Counted from the stretch's first letter, positions 1-8,995 are shown. The stretch is 64,000 bases of DNA from Burkholderia pseudomultivorans (GCF_001718415.1 NZ_CP013377.1:806001-870000), one strand, 5' to 3'. Notes: a model not told the origin generated them from the letters alone. Made by a program: numbers and translations.

Positions 1-1
1 G

Positions 2-103
2 AACTGGCTTGTCTTGTATGAGGACATGTATCGGAGGAGGGCACCGGCAACTGCATTCAAATTCGTTATATGGTTTCTTGGCATCCCGGTTCGGAACATC
101 TGA
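2..103 (+). CDS. C-terminal tail of a gene entering from the left, possibly sulfotransferase-like
   Basis: One frame is open from the window edge to a TGA at 101-103 and reads as a plausible protein end. The stretch LVLYEDM, followed about 20 residues later by FLGIP, matches the spacing of the YEDL...FLGLP region found near the C terminus of sulfotransferase-domain proteins. Only 33 residues are visible, so the assignment is a guess from motif spacing. If right, the Tn7-like module to its right begins just downstream of the 3' end of this gene, which is how TnsD-guided elements usually sit. Confidence 0.3.
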   Translation, partial: NWLVLYEDMYRRRAPATAFKFVIWFLGIPVRNI

Positions 104-132
104 TGTGTTTGACTAGTGGGTGCAGCATCCTG

Positions 133-170
133 CGACGAAACGAGTTAGTCAGGGCCACCTAACGACGAAA
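133..170. repeat. Two CGACGAAA repeats 30 bp apart, candidate transposon left-end sites
   Basis: The 8-mer CGACGAAA occurs at 133-140 and again at 163-170, exactly 30 bp apart, in the gene-free stretch upstream of the TnsA-like gene. The second copy (AACGACGAAATATT) resembles the inner part of the 18-bp repeats at 11546-11671 (TGACGAAATTATT when read on the opposite strand), with the inverted relative orientation expected of two ends of one element. The rest of 104-549 shows no convincing gene; a perfect palindrome CGAAATTTCG lies at 333-342. The left-end role is inference. Confidence 0.35.
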
Positions 171-549
171 TATTGGTCTAGTTGGCCGTTGCGGCGCGAC
201 CGGCGTTATCGACTTGCAGGGAGCCGCGGACGATATCGATGCCGCTGAGGCTGTACGGACTATGCATCCCCGGCACGACATGTCGATTTCCTTTGACATG
301 GCACCAGTTCGTAAGCTTGCCTGGTCCGATAACGAAATTTCGCCTTCCTGAAGTTGATGCGTTCGCCGCATCACTTGGGCCCCAGGAGGCGAGTTCGTGG
401 CAACTGCAGACCGCATTAATGCGAGTCACTCACTGAGCGGACTTTACACCGACGTTGTAGAACGAGAGGATGAATAAGGCCGTGGTGTCAACTAAAGTTG
501 GATAACGTGTGCTTTGCAGACGCATAGGTTTCCGACAATTGGAGGCGTC

Positions 550-1224
550 ATGGCATCTCATCCCACGCCGTCATCGCAGCAGCGCGCCAACGTGTTACGC
601 GCGTACCGATATCGCGGCCGCAGAGACCGACAACTGTATCTCTCATATAGTGTCAAAACGGATCGCGACTGCATTCTTCCTTCAAATTATCGCTTCCTGC
701 ATTGGCTCCTATACCTGGAAGCCGATCCTAATGTGATCGCCTTCGAATTACGGGACGACGCGGCTGTGGATAATGGCCCGGCCATCGGATGGGATGACGT
801 ACACGCATGGGCAACGATGCGAGACCGTCGCGTCGTTGCCCACAGAATCGTCGCGGACGAGCGCGCCGAATTGGATAAGGTTGCGCGGTCAGACGAGGAG
901 AATACTGCTAGCAATGTTCGGTTCATCCTTCAATCCGACTTGCGTGAAAAGGCAAATCTTGCCATGCGTTACGCCAAGGTCGTTTGCTTTGCTGCTGCTT
1001 TACGGGGGCAACGGCTAGATGCCCCGACCATCTTGTTAAGCGAAACCGCTCGTTCGACTGAGAACGGAACTGTCCAACAGCTTCTTGATGCAATGCCAGA
1101 CGTAGGCGAAGCCATTGCGAAAGGGCTGATCGCACGGCTGGCCATTAAAGGCTGGTTGAGTTTGGATTTGTCACATCGGAGCTTTACCCAGGAAACGCGA
1201 TGGCAGTGGGAGGGCGCGGCATGA
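550..1224 (+). CDS. TnsA-like protein of a Tn7-like transposon, catalytic site atypical
   Basis: Predicted 224 residues. I chose ATG 550 because GGAGG lies 4 bases upstream; an upstream in-frame ATG at 514 lacks such a site. The first gene of the transposition operon, it overlaps tnsB by ATGA, the position TnsA holds in Tn7. The segment around residues 50-66 (LLYLEADPNVIAFE) matches the TnsA pattern where the N-terminal nuclease begins. TnsA normally uses Glu, Asp and a later Lys in an E-x-K strand to cut the 5' ends of the transposon. Here E57 and D82/D83 are candidates, but the expected E-V-K is replaced by residues 95-100 VVAHRI. It may be inactive or only a structural partner of TnsB and TnsC. 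Family assignment rests on position and a short motif. Confidence 0.6.
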   Translation: MASHPTPSSQQRANVLRAYRYRGRRDRQLYLSYSVKTDRDCILPSNYRFLHWLLYLEADPNVIAFELRDDAAVDNGPAIGWDDVHAWATMRDRRVVAHRIVADERAELDKVARSDEENTASNVRFILQSDLREKANLAMRYAKVVCFAAALRGQRLDAPTILLSETARSTENGTVQQLLDAMPDVGEAIAKGLIARLAIKGWLSLDLSHRSFTQETRWQWEGAA

Positions 1225-3221
1225 GATCCAATCACCAGGACCAGCGGAGCAAGAGGGAACTGATTGCGAGTGTTCCGTCACTTGATACATGGCCGTCGAT
1301 TGATGGATCCCTGGGAACTGGTCAGTACACGGAGACAATTGCTAACCGGATAAAAGCGATCGAGATGTTGATTGCAGGTAGGACGTTTCGAGAAATCTTG
1401 CGAGTAACCGGCCAGCATCGCTCCACGATACTGAGCCTCGTTAGAAAATGTCTCGAAATTGCTGACGATGGCCGGATTCATGGGTATCGCGCTGTAGTGC
1501 CCTATGCACATCTTCAACCTAACGTGCGGCGCCGTCCGATTGCGGTGAAACGGCAGGAGCAACGTGGTGGAATGTCGTGTGCGCTCAACGACACGCTGGA
1601 GCGCTTTCCTGACCTTGAGGAAATGCTGATCACGAAACTTAAGAGGGAAAGGAACGGTGTTCCCGCCGGTCATCGACCGACCGGTATGGCGTTGGTACGA
1701 CTCTTTCATACTGCGCTTCGCAGTCGGAATGTCACGCCAAATGAATGGCCGTTCAGTTCTAAGCATCAAGGAAGACGGTCGATCGAGAAGTACATGCGAT
1801 CCCTATTGCGCGACTCATTCAGTGATGCCATCAAGCAGGATGGGAACTCTGATGCCAAGGCACTCGCGGCGACGGGGAGAGGGTTTGTGCCAATCCTCCC
1901 GTGCGCAGAACCATTCGACGTCGTAGAGATCGACGCCTATCACGTCGACGCCTTCTTGTCCGTTGCATTCGAAGCACCGGACGGCACAACTAGCGAAGTG
2001 ACATTGCAACGGCTCTGGTTACTCGCGGCGGTTGATCGGATGACGACCGCCATACTTGCATACAGCATCGTCTATGCAAGCGAGGTGACGGCCAACGATG
2101 TATCTGAGCTGATTCGTAAGGCGATTGTCGAAACTTGGAAACCCAAGGCGCTGACGGTGCCGCTTGACTATCTCCCCGGAAGTGGCTTGCCGAGCGGAGT
2201 CATTCGCGAGGCCGCGTGCGCCGTCTGGACTGTGACGATGCTCGATGGTGCGCTCGCTAATCTCGCCAGCAAGATTCATGATGTGGTGCGGAAGAGCACG
2301 GGCTTCATGATCAATTGGGGGCCGCCGGGTCATTTCGAACATCGCCCTAATGTGGAAAGGACATTTAACGAAATTGCGCGCAACGTATTCAAGCGCCTCC
2401 CCTCGACAACCGGATCTGATCCGAAACATGGGAGAGCCAAGGACGCATCAGAGGTTGCGAGCAAGTTTTCGATCCTTGCAAACGAGGTGGAGCAACTCGT
2501 TGACGTCTATTGCGCCGGGCACAACGCCACGCCGGGAGAGCGTAACTATTTCAGGTCGCCGCTTGAGACCATGAGCCAGTATCTTTGCGGAGCCTCCCCA
2601 AAGTGTATGGCCAGAACAATCCCACCCGGTATTGCAGGAAAATCACAGCTCGCACTGCGTAGAGAACTGGTAACGGTCAGAGGATCAGTCAGATCCGGGC
2701 GTCGACCGTACATTCAACTCGAGCATGTGCGCTATACCAATTCCTTGCTTTCCGACTCCGAATGGCTCGTTGGCAAGCAGCTTGTGATTTATATCGACGA
2801 TTCCGATTTGCGACAAATTTGGGCGTTTCTCGCAAGTGGCCGGGAATACGGCGTTCTTGTCGCTCAAGCGAAGTGGGGTATCACGAAGCACAACCTTACT
2901 ACACGAAAAGCAATTTATAGCCTAATTTATAGACGAGTCATTGTACTCAGCCAGACGAATGACCCGGTTATCGCGTACCTCGATTATCTGGCCGACAAGG
3001 CTGGGAGGAAGGGGAAGCGTCCTGGTCCAGCTCCAAAGGATGCGACTGAAGCTGTCCGAGTAGCGAATGACGCGGGAGTACCCCCGCGCGTGCGGCATGA
3101 CAGCGACACGCGCAAGTCTTCTCTTCATGTTGAGCCGGTATCGGTGCCACTGCGGCTCTCTGTGTTGAAGCCGTTACCCGAGGGTTTCTTTACAGTGAAG
3201 AACCGGACCAAAAGTCGATGA
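1221..3221 (+). CDS. tnsB: TnsB/TniA-type DDE transposase
   Basis: Predicted 666 residues. It starts at ATG 1221, overlapping the stop of the TnsA-like gene by four bases, so translation is probably coupled. This is the transposase that binds the element ends and joins 3' ends to target DNA. The integrase core is visible with the three acidic residues: D238 in VVEIDAYHVD, D342 in VTMLDGALAN and E379 in NVERTFNEIARN, giving the usual short gap between the second Asp and the Glu. Upstream are helix-turn-helix-like segments (around residues 40-80). Downstream is a Mu-type C-terminal barrel region. The catalytic triad is intact. Length fits TnsB/TniA proteins. Confidence 0.9.
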   Translation: MRSNHQDQRSKRELIASVPSLDTWPSIDGSLGTGQYTETIANRIKAIEMLIAGRTFREILRVTGQHRSTILSLVRKCLEIADDGRIHGYRAVVPYAHLQPNVRRRPIAVKRQEQRGGMSCALNDTLERFPDLEEMLITKLKRERNGVPAGHRPTGMALVRLFHTALRSRNVTPNEWPFSSKHQGRRSIEKYMRSLLRDSFSDAIKQDGNSDAKALAATGRGFVPILPCAEPFDVVEIDAYHVDAFLSVAFEAPDGTTSEVTLQRLWLLAAVDRMTTAILAYSIVYASEVTANDVSELIRKAIVETWKPKALTVPLDYLPGSGLPSGVIREAACAVWTVTMLDGALANLASKIHDVVRKSTGFMINWGPPGHFEHRPNVERTFNEIARNVFKRLPSTTGSDPKHGRAKDASEVASKFSILANEVEQLVDVYCAGHNATPGERNYFRSPLETMSQYLCGASPKCMARTIPPGIAGKSQLALRRELVTVRGSVRSGRRPYIQLEHVRYTNSLLSDSEWLVGKQLVIYIDDSDLRQIWAFLASGREYGVLVAQAKWGITKHNLTTRKAIYSLIYRRVIVLSQTNDPVIAYLDYLADKAGRKGKRPGPAPKDATEAVRVANDAGVPPRVRHDSDTRKSSLHVEPVSVPLRLSVLKPLPEGFFTVKNRTKSR

Positions 3222-3230
3222 GGTGGCAAT

Positions 3231-4250
3231 ATGGATGAGACAGCCGATCAAGATTTTGGTGAACGGCAACGCAGTCAGAAGCTTGACACTCAACCCGAGA
3301 TGCCTCCAGACGGGTGGATGGCCGCGCACCGTGCCGGGTTGTTGGACCGTCATCCCTTGGTGCGTCGGGACTATACCATTCCCACTCCGATGGTCCGGTA
3401 CGCTTATCAGGCAATTCGCGAGCGCGTGTTTGCGAGGCGAACGGGTCTCGTGTTCGTCGGAAAAACGCGGTACGGAAAGAGCACCTGCGCACTGGCAGTA
3501 CAGCAATACCTGCTACAGGAATTTCCTCGAATCCATGTCATCGTTGTTCCTGCGCGCTCGACGCTTCGCCCCATTGACGGTCACGCGTTCCGTGTCATTC
3601 TCGAGAGCGAAAACCACGTCTGCGCTTCACGCACGGACGCGGGAATCCTACTTCGAAATGTGGTGTCTGACGTCGAAACCGCCTTGTATGCAAAAGGGGG
3701 AGATCACTTTGTTTTAATTCTTGATGAGATCAATCTGTTCAAGCAGCATGATATCGTCAACCTGCTAGAACTCAGCAATGCGTTGCATCTACGTCACATT
3801 AAAATGACTGCGATTTCATTTGGCCAGCCGGAAGTCGAGCAACTCATTACCAGTCTTCAAGAGCAAAACAAGCACCAGTTGATCGCCCGCTTCTTCCGGC
3901 GGCCCAAGTCGTTCGACGGTTGTAGGTCCAGGGAAATGCTCGAAGACGTTCTGCGCTTTCTGGACGAAAGAAGCGAGTGGCCGGACGGCTCGGGCTGGAG
4001 CTATACGGAATTCTTCTTTCCGTTGGCGTTTAGCCGAGGTTTTCGGTTCTGCAAGTATGCGAATTTGATTTGGAACGAGATGACTGCTGCGATCCCCGAT
4101 GTGGACCGTGGACTCAGTATGGAGGCCGTTGCCATGACGGTCGAGTGGCTCTTCCTGTCCCTTCACCAAAACGATGAAGAGGCATTCGTGCTGCAGGCGG
4201 ACAACATACAGAGCGCTATCCAGGCCTCGGATCTCGGATTGGGTGATTAG
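3231..4250 (+). CDS. tnsC: TnsC/TniB-type AAA+ ATPase, transposition regulator
   Basis: Predicted 339 residues from ATG 3231, nine bases after tnsB. TnsC/TniB proteins are ATPases that form filaments on target DNA and connect the TniQ selector to the transposase. Walker A is slightly unusual: VFVGKTRYGKSTCAL near residues 68-82 (GKTRYGKST). Walker B is VLILDEINLF near residue 165. A sensor-type motif follows (MTAISFGQPEVEQL), with FFRRPKSF in the C-terminal part. The gene ends in TAG directly abutting the GTG of the first tniQ. Position and motifs together make the call secure. Confidence 0.88.
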   Translation: MDETADQDFGERQRSQKLDTQPEMPPDGWMAAHRAGLLDRHPLVRRDYTIPTPMVRYAYQAIRERVFARRTGLVFVGKTRYGKSTCALAVQQYLLQEFPRIHVIVVPARSTLRPIDGHAFRVILESENHVCASRTDAGILLRNVVSDVETALYAKGGDHFVLILDEINLFKQHDIVNLLELSNALHLRHIKMTAISFGQPEVEQLITSLQEQNKHQLIARFFRRPKSFDGCRSREMLEDVLRFLDERSEWPDGSGWSYTEFFFPLAFSRGFRFCKYANLIWNEMTAAIPDVDRGLSMEAVAMTVEWLFLSLHQNDEEAFVLQADNIQSAIQASDLGLGD

Positions 4251-5855
4251 GTGCGTAAGCGACTCGATGCAAGTGATGGTGAGACTTTCAGCGGACGGCT
4301 TACGTGGCACGCCGGTAGTGTCGCACCATACGAGTCGGCCTGGTCGGTGTTCGCGAGAGTAATGGTAACGAATCGCCTAACATGGAGCGAACTACGGAGC
4401 TTGGTATCGTTTTCGTCGGCAGTAGCCGTTTGGACAGGCAATGAATTCCTTTCGGCACGTAACATCGAGCTCGATACATACGCGGCGCTATTAGGCGAGC
4501 GGCGTGCCGATCTTGAGGCGGGTTTTCTCGACACGCTGGGTTTTCCGGCGTCGCTGTTGAGCACGCGGGGCATTCGACACTGTCCGGTGTGTACCAAGGC
4601 GGGCTACCACTGCACGTTGTTTTCCCTTGGCGCTCTGACGTATTGCCCGTGGCATCGCATCCCACTCACGCAGGGCTGTGTGCAATGCGCGAAGGTCGTG
4701 CGCACCATGGGACCGCTCAATTTCTCGGAGATCGTCACTTGTCCGGGTTGCGGCATGCGAATCGTCGACCCAGCCTATCGTCTCTGCGGTGTCGTCGACC
4801 CAGGTATTCGCAGAGCAGCCGAAGGCTGCTGCAGGGAAATCACCGCGTGGTGGCGCACCGTCAGTACCAACGAGCAGGCTACCAATGAACTGATGGGCGA
4901 TTCGCTGCGCGCTGCAACTAAGGCAGATCCTGAGAATCAGATCGCGCTGAAATGGGGGGCCGTATGTGCGCTTGCTCTGCCACCGGAATCTTGGTTGACC
5001 AATATATGTGCAACGCCTGCCAACATTGTTCGGTGGCAAGAGTGCAGGCGCGACGCGGTGAATGATATCGAAGCAGGGCGGACGCCGCTTATTCAATGCT
5101 ATCGCTCCGTTCGGCGACAGATTTTCCGAAAATTCGTCCGCCCGCATCGACGGTGTCTATCGATTCTGACGTCGGCAAAGCGGCCGGATCTTTATTGCCT
5201 CGACCGTGAGCAAGCCTGTGCAGTGTGCATTGCCTTTATTGCTTGGCGACGTGCAATTGAGCAAGAATTCGATGCGGTCGAGCAAGTACTTCACAAAATG
5301 AAGCAAACAAATACCGCATTTCCCCGTAGTCGGGTATTTCGATATCTATCAGACCGTCCGCCAACCTTGCCTACGGGGCGTCCATTCACGTTTGCCGATC
5401 GACCTGTTAGAAGCTGGAGGCTTCGAATGCCGAATCTCGGTGGCTCGGCTCCGTCGATTGAACTCGTGCCGCGTGTTCTCTATGCTGAATTCTTGAGAAT
5501 CTGGATGGAACTCGAGGTTGGGCATATTGGTACCAACCTTAAGATAATCGTCAATCCTCTGGGAGCGCGCAACCTGCAGTTACCGGCTGCGGCATCTGCG
5601 TATGGAGGTGAATTGCTGTCAAATGCAGCGGTGTCGGGCTGGACGGTTGTTTTACCAGACGCCTTGGCCCTCGCACGGCAGGCCTGGGAGCGCTGCACGC
5701 AACGGGAGTCGCATAGCTGGTCAATGTTTGACGCACAACCGCAAGTCAATGCGCAGATCTTCACTTGGCGACCATCTGAGTCGATCGATCTACTTTTCAT
5801 GCTGCGTTATCGGCACGACAGCAGTGCTCGAGTGTTTAGATACGTATGCCTATAG
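4251..5855 (+). CDS. tniQ: TniQ/TnsD-type target-site selector, copy 1
   Basis: Predicted 534 residues from GTG 4251, immediately after the tnsC stop. TniQ/TnsD proteins bind a chromosomal or RNA-guided target and recruit TnsC. The N terminus has the family opening RLTWHAGSVAPYESAW. Near residues 108-165 lie the zinc-ribbon cysteines and histidines HCPVC...CPWH...CVQC...CPGC. The length is like TnsD (about 500) rather than the short TniQ of RNA-guided elements (about 350-400), so the long C-terminal part probably reads a fixed DNA site. The second copy downstream is similar over the whole length (for example QCYRSVRRQIFRKFVRPHR). Which site it recognises cannot be told here. Confidence 0.88.
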   Translation: MRKRLDASDGETFSGRLTWHAGSVAPYESAWSVFARVMVTNRLTWSELRSLVSFSSAVAVWTGNEFLSARNIELDTYAALLGERRADLEAGFLDTLGFPASLLSTRGIRHCPVCTKAGYHCTLFSLGALTYCPWHRIPLTQGCVQCAKVVRTMGPLNFSEIVTCPGCGMRIVDPAYRLCGVVDPGIRRAAEGCCREITAWWRTVSTNEQATNELMGDSLRAATKADPENQIALKWGAVCALALPPESWLTNICATPANIVRWQECRRDAVNDIEAGRTPLIQCYRSVRRQIFRKFVRPHRRCLSILTSAKRPDLYCLDREQACAVCIAFIAWRRAIEQEFDAVEQVLHKMKQTNTAFPRSRVFRYLSDRPPTLPTGRPFTFADRPVRSWRLRMPNLGGSAPSIELVPRVLYAEFLRIWMELEVGHIGTNLKIIVNPLGARNLQLPAAASAYGGELLSNAAVSGWTVVLPDALALARQAWERCTQRESHSWSMFDAQPQVNAQIFTWRPSESIDLLFMLRYRHDSSARVFRYVCL

Positions 5856-6145
5856 TCAGGCGGGCTACATTGAGAAGTTGTTAACGTGCCTGTCATACCC
5901 GGTAGGCTGCTCCTCGTCATGGCGGAGGCGATCACACTAATTATCGTTGTTCCATTGCATCGATATGAGAAACGTTGCCCTACGAGATCGAGTGGCGTCA
6001 AGGGATGGCGTCGTGAATGCGTATCTGCCACAGAGGTGTAGCTGTCGGAGGATGGTGGGTGTCAGATTATTATAGATTTCGGATTTTAGTTGGGCCGGTA
6101 AATTTCGACTGGCTGCATTTGATTTTTAATTTATGGATATATGTT

Positions 6146-7642
6146 ATGAAATTAACGATCAATCAACGGCTTACATGGATTCCTGGGACAATTGTGCCGT
6201 TCGAGGCTGCCTGGGTAACCTTTGCAAAAATAATGGCAGTTAATTATCTTAGCTGGGATGCGCTAAGGTCTTTGATTGCTGTTCGGTCGGCTAAGTCGGA
6301 TGTGGTTATCAATGGATTAATTTACGGATATTGGGTTGACGTCGATAGATGCGCTGCTCTGTTGCGCGAGCCGCTTGAGTTGGTAAATTCGGGGTTCCTT
6401 GATAGACTCGGATTTCCGAAATTGTTGACCTACGATTTAGGTATTAGACATTGCCCGGAATGTGCGGAATTGGATTATCACTGTGCGTTATTTGATATTC
6501 AGGCATTAAGTCATTGTCCGTGGCATGGCGTCCCTTTGACGGCTCCTTGTCGACGATGCTGTCAGGCTGTACGGACTATAATTAAACATGTTGATAAAGG
6601 TAAGTTAATTTGTCCTGCATGTAGAGTAAAAATTATCGATCTCACGTATCCTTTCGCTAGAAGTGGGATGCATCCCGATACTTTGCGTGAGACGTCAGAG
6701 CGATGTTCTGAGTTCACAAATTGGTGGAATGGAGTTTGCGTGGAAGTTCCTCACGCCAAGGAACTCCTCGGGCCCGCGTTATGTAAGCAAGATGTCGAGA
6801 CCGAGCGGCTCGAAAATGTTGAATTGAGGCGTGGATGTCTGAAAAGCGTTTCAGAACCGCCAGCGACCTGGCCTTGTGGTGAGAAGGCCATAAGGGGCAA
6901 AATTATTGCTTGGGAATCTGATGCTAAAGATAAGGAGGGGCGCGATGGCGAATATCTAGCGAGATCCTGCTATCGATCTGTACGGCGCAAAGTATTCCGA
7001 ACATTCGTTCGAACACACCGGTCCTGTCTCGCAGAACTGACGTTGTTGTCCCGACTCGATTGGTTGCATCTTGAGCGGGACTATGTTTGTGCCGTCTGCG
7101 TCGCCTATCTCACGTGGCGCCATGTTAACGAGGGGGGCGTTAGCCGTCCGGCGGATCGTTATCGGGGTATATCCCGAAAAGAGCTGAAAAATCTCCCATT
7201 ATCCGGGGCTTCGATTTTGTCGCGAGACTTGGCCAATCTACTCTATATAGATTATCTAAGGTTGCTGATGAATTTGGATGATATGAAATGGAATGTGAAA
7301 ATAATTGCTAAATCAAGGGTGAGTGGAACGCTTGTTGATTTCGAGGGGTATCGCGAGATTCCACTGCCATCTATTTTCATCGAACCTTCTGAGGGTGTTG
7401 GTGTGAAGCCGAAAGGGACTTTCGTGGTGACGGTTCCGGACGGGCAAGTTCTCTTGGATCGTGCTTCTGAGAGATGTAAGCGTCGACGCCGTGATCGTGA
7501 ATGTATGACTGGCGTCGATGGTCCCTATATTGAAATTGAGGCTCGAAATATGTGGATTGATATTATCTATAACGACATATTATTTAAGATAAAGTGCTTT
7601 CGGCGATTTGCTCCAAAAAGATATCAGTGCTTGATCGCGTGA
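6146..7642 (+). CDS. tniQ: TniQ/TnsD-type target-site selector, copy 2
   Basis: Predicted 498 residues if started at ATG 6146 (MKLTINQRLTWIPG), which aligns with the start of copy 1; the frame is open upstream to 6017 but that stretch does not look like TniQ. Zinc-ribbon residues are HCPEC...CPWH...CRRCC...CPAC. It is a clear paralog of copy 1 (RLTW.PG..P.E.AW; CYRSVRRKVFRTFVRTHRSCLAELT). Its DNA is visibly AT-richer than copy 1, with many ATT, TTA and AAA codons, so it probably joined the operon from another source rather than by recent tandem duplication. A 290-bp gap separates it from copy 1, so it may have its own promoter. Probably a second homing specificity. Confidence 0.86.
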   Translation: MKLTINQRLTWIPGTIVPFEAAWVTFAKIMAVNYLSWDALRSLIAVRSAKSDVVINGLIYGYWVDVDRCAALLREPLELVNSGFLDRLGFPKLLTYDLGIRHCPECAELDYHCALFDIQALSHCPWHGVPLTAPCRRCCQAVRTIIKHVDKGKLICPACRVKIIDLTYPFARSGMHPDTLRETSERCSEFTNWWNGVCVEVPHAKELLGPALCKQDVETERLENVELRRGCLKSVSEPPATWPCGEKAIRGKIIAWESDAKDKEGRDGEYLARSCYRSVRRKVFRTFVRTHRSCLAELTLLSRLDWLHLERDYVCAVCVAYLTWRHVNEGGVSRPADRYRGISRKELKNLPLSGASILSRDLANLLYIDYLRLLMNLDDMKWNVKIIAKSRVSGTLVDFEGYREIPLPSIFIEPSEGVGVKPKGTFVVTVPDGQVLLDRASERCKRRRRDRECMTGVDGPYIEIEARNMWIDIIYNDILFKIKCFRRFAPKRYQCLIA

Positions 7643-8162
7643 CGCAATTGTAGTTGGGATGCGTGGCGAATAGTCGAGCTCCGGAGATGTGTGTGCATAT
7701 TTGCATGATCTAACAGGATCAGCCTGGAGCGATTCATGCGCGAAGATCGTAGTACGTATTTCTAATTCCAACATCAAATTTAGGATCCGAAGTGGTATGT
7801 GCGTATCAGGCATCGTATCGAGTTGAGTCTCCTTTGCGTTGTGAGACCGATCTGTGAGTAAGCCAATTCGGTAGCGCTGTCGGCCGCGTCCGCACGCTCT
7901 CTCATCGAGCGACGCACTGTTGACCGACTGGCCATCAGATGCGCAGTATGCAACCGCCTCATCGCGAACCACAGCACGCGGTGGCCGATAGGGATGAATG
8001 GCTGATCTCGCATGAGCCAGATTACCGGGCACTTGCTGCTACCGACGCAAGCCTCCCATTCTCTGTGTTATTCGACAAAGCCCAGACAAAGCCGGCTGGG
8101 CACTCTGTAGATGAGACGTCAATATTGTGACTTAAAGACTACTGACTCCGTCCGCTAGTGTT
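7643..8162. other. Gene-free stretch between the second TniQ and the XRE gene
   Basis: About 520 bases with no reading frame that looks like a protein on either strand. No CRISPR-like repeat units and no recognisable RNA gene were seen. It separates the transposition genes from the likely cargo and could hold regulatory sequence. Confidence 0.5.
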
Positions 8163-8176
8163 CGCAGTATTCTGCG
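8163..8176. promoter_or_regulatory. Palindrome CGCAG-TATT-CTGCG just before the XRE start
   Basis: A perfect 5-bp inverted repeat with a 4-bp spacer ends one base before the ATG at 8178, over the region where the ribosome would bind. Small XRE repressors often bind such sites to control their own gene; an RNA hairpin hiding the start is the other reading. Confidence 0.35.
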
Positions 8177-8177
8177 C

Positions 8178-8420
8178 ATGTCGCGCACTCGTCTCGTTCC
8201 TCCTCCGCAGTCACTTCCGGCCCGTGAAGTACTTGCAATTAATCTTCGCCGCATGCGCGCTGAACGAGGCTGGACGCAGGAAGATCTGGCGGAACATAGC
8301 GGGCTGGATCGTTCGTTCATCGCTCACGTTGAGCGACAGGTCAGGAACATCTCTCTAGACAATATGGAACGCTTGGCACGTGCTCTGGACGTGCCAATCT
8401 CCAAGCTGTTAGAGCTTTGA
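8178..8420 (+). CDS. Small XRE-family helix-turn-helix regulator
   Basis: An 80-residue protein that is almost entirely one Cro/C1-type DNA-binding domain. The segment INLRRMRAERGWTQEDLAEHSGLDR gives the first helices and the QEDLAEHSG turn. IAHVERQVRNISLDNMERLARALDV supplies the recognition and following helices. Such proteins act as dimeric repressors. It lies between the transposition genes and the presumed cargo, and small XRE regulators are common in Tn7-like elements, so control of transposition genes is possible. A palindrome sits right at its start. Confidence 0.82.
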   Translation: MSRTRLVPPPQSLPAREVLAINLRRMRAERGWTQEDLAEHSGLDRSFIAHVERQVRNISLDNMERLARALDVPISKLLEL

Positions 8421-8636
8421 CGTGGTTGTGGCGGGCAGGCTTCGGAGGTCAAGGTCCAGCCCATGTGGATGACATCGGATTTGATGTCCGACAGGAAAAG
8501 TATGGTCGTTCGGGTGAGTTTGAGCCCCATTTTTCGCGACTCCAGTTGCCCGCTAGCTGACGCCTGATACTTCTTCCTTTTGTGTGGTTTTTGAGTCACA
8601 ATCGGCATCAGATTCTCACCGATCATGGGACTCGAG

Positions 8637-8945
8637 ATGCGCAAACAATCCGATACACCGAGCCGTGTGCCACAAGAAATAGTTTCTTGCCCCGCCGACT
8701 GCGGGGTAGCCGTAGATATCGTCTACGCCGAAGGGTTGATTTGGGTGACGGCGGAGAAACAACGGTTAAGTGTCGCCGTCGGTCTCGGTGACGTTGCCGA
8801 TGCCGGCTATAGCATTCAGACACGCACGCTGGGCATTGCACTTGACTCATCGTTGGCGTACATAGAGATTCCGTGTTCTAGGCTGCAAGCGGAGAACATC
8901 CTGACGCACATCGGATGGGATCTGTCGCGGCTCCATGTTCACTAA
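8637..8945 (+). CDS. Unknown small protein
   Basis: A 102-residue frame from ATG 8637 (an in-frame ATG at 8625 is the alternative). I recognise no family. The sequence is soluble-looking and acidic, with a regular mix of hydrophobic and polar residues, and ends WDLSRLHVH. Codon use looks genuine and no stronger competing frame overlaps it. It lies 50 bases upstream of the phosphatase gene and may be co-transcribed with it. Confidence 0.5.
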   Translation: MRKQSDTPSRVPQEIVSCPADCGVAVDIVYAEGLIWVTAEKQRLSVAVGLGDVADAGYSIQTRTLGIALDSSLAYIEIPCSRLQAENILTHIGWDLSRLHVH

Positions 8946-8995
8946 GGCGTCGGCGTTTGCGTTCTGATCCATGTTGTTGACTCGGCGAGTGCGAT

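Noticed and set aside
7580..8032. 150-codon minus-strand frame after the second TniQ
   Set aside because: Overlaps the end of tniQ, lacks protein-like composition and has no motif.
5856..8177. CRISPR array or guide RNA near the two TniQ genes
   Set aside because: No repeated units of CRISPR length and no Cas gene are present in the window.
8324..8644. 106-codon minus-strand frame overlapping the XRE gene
   Set aside because: It overlaps a clear DNA-binding gene, has no recognisable family and no good ribosome-binding site.
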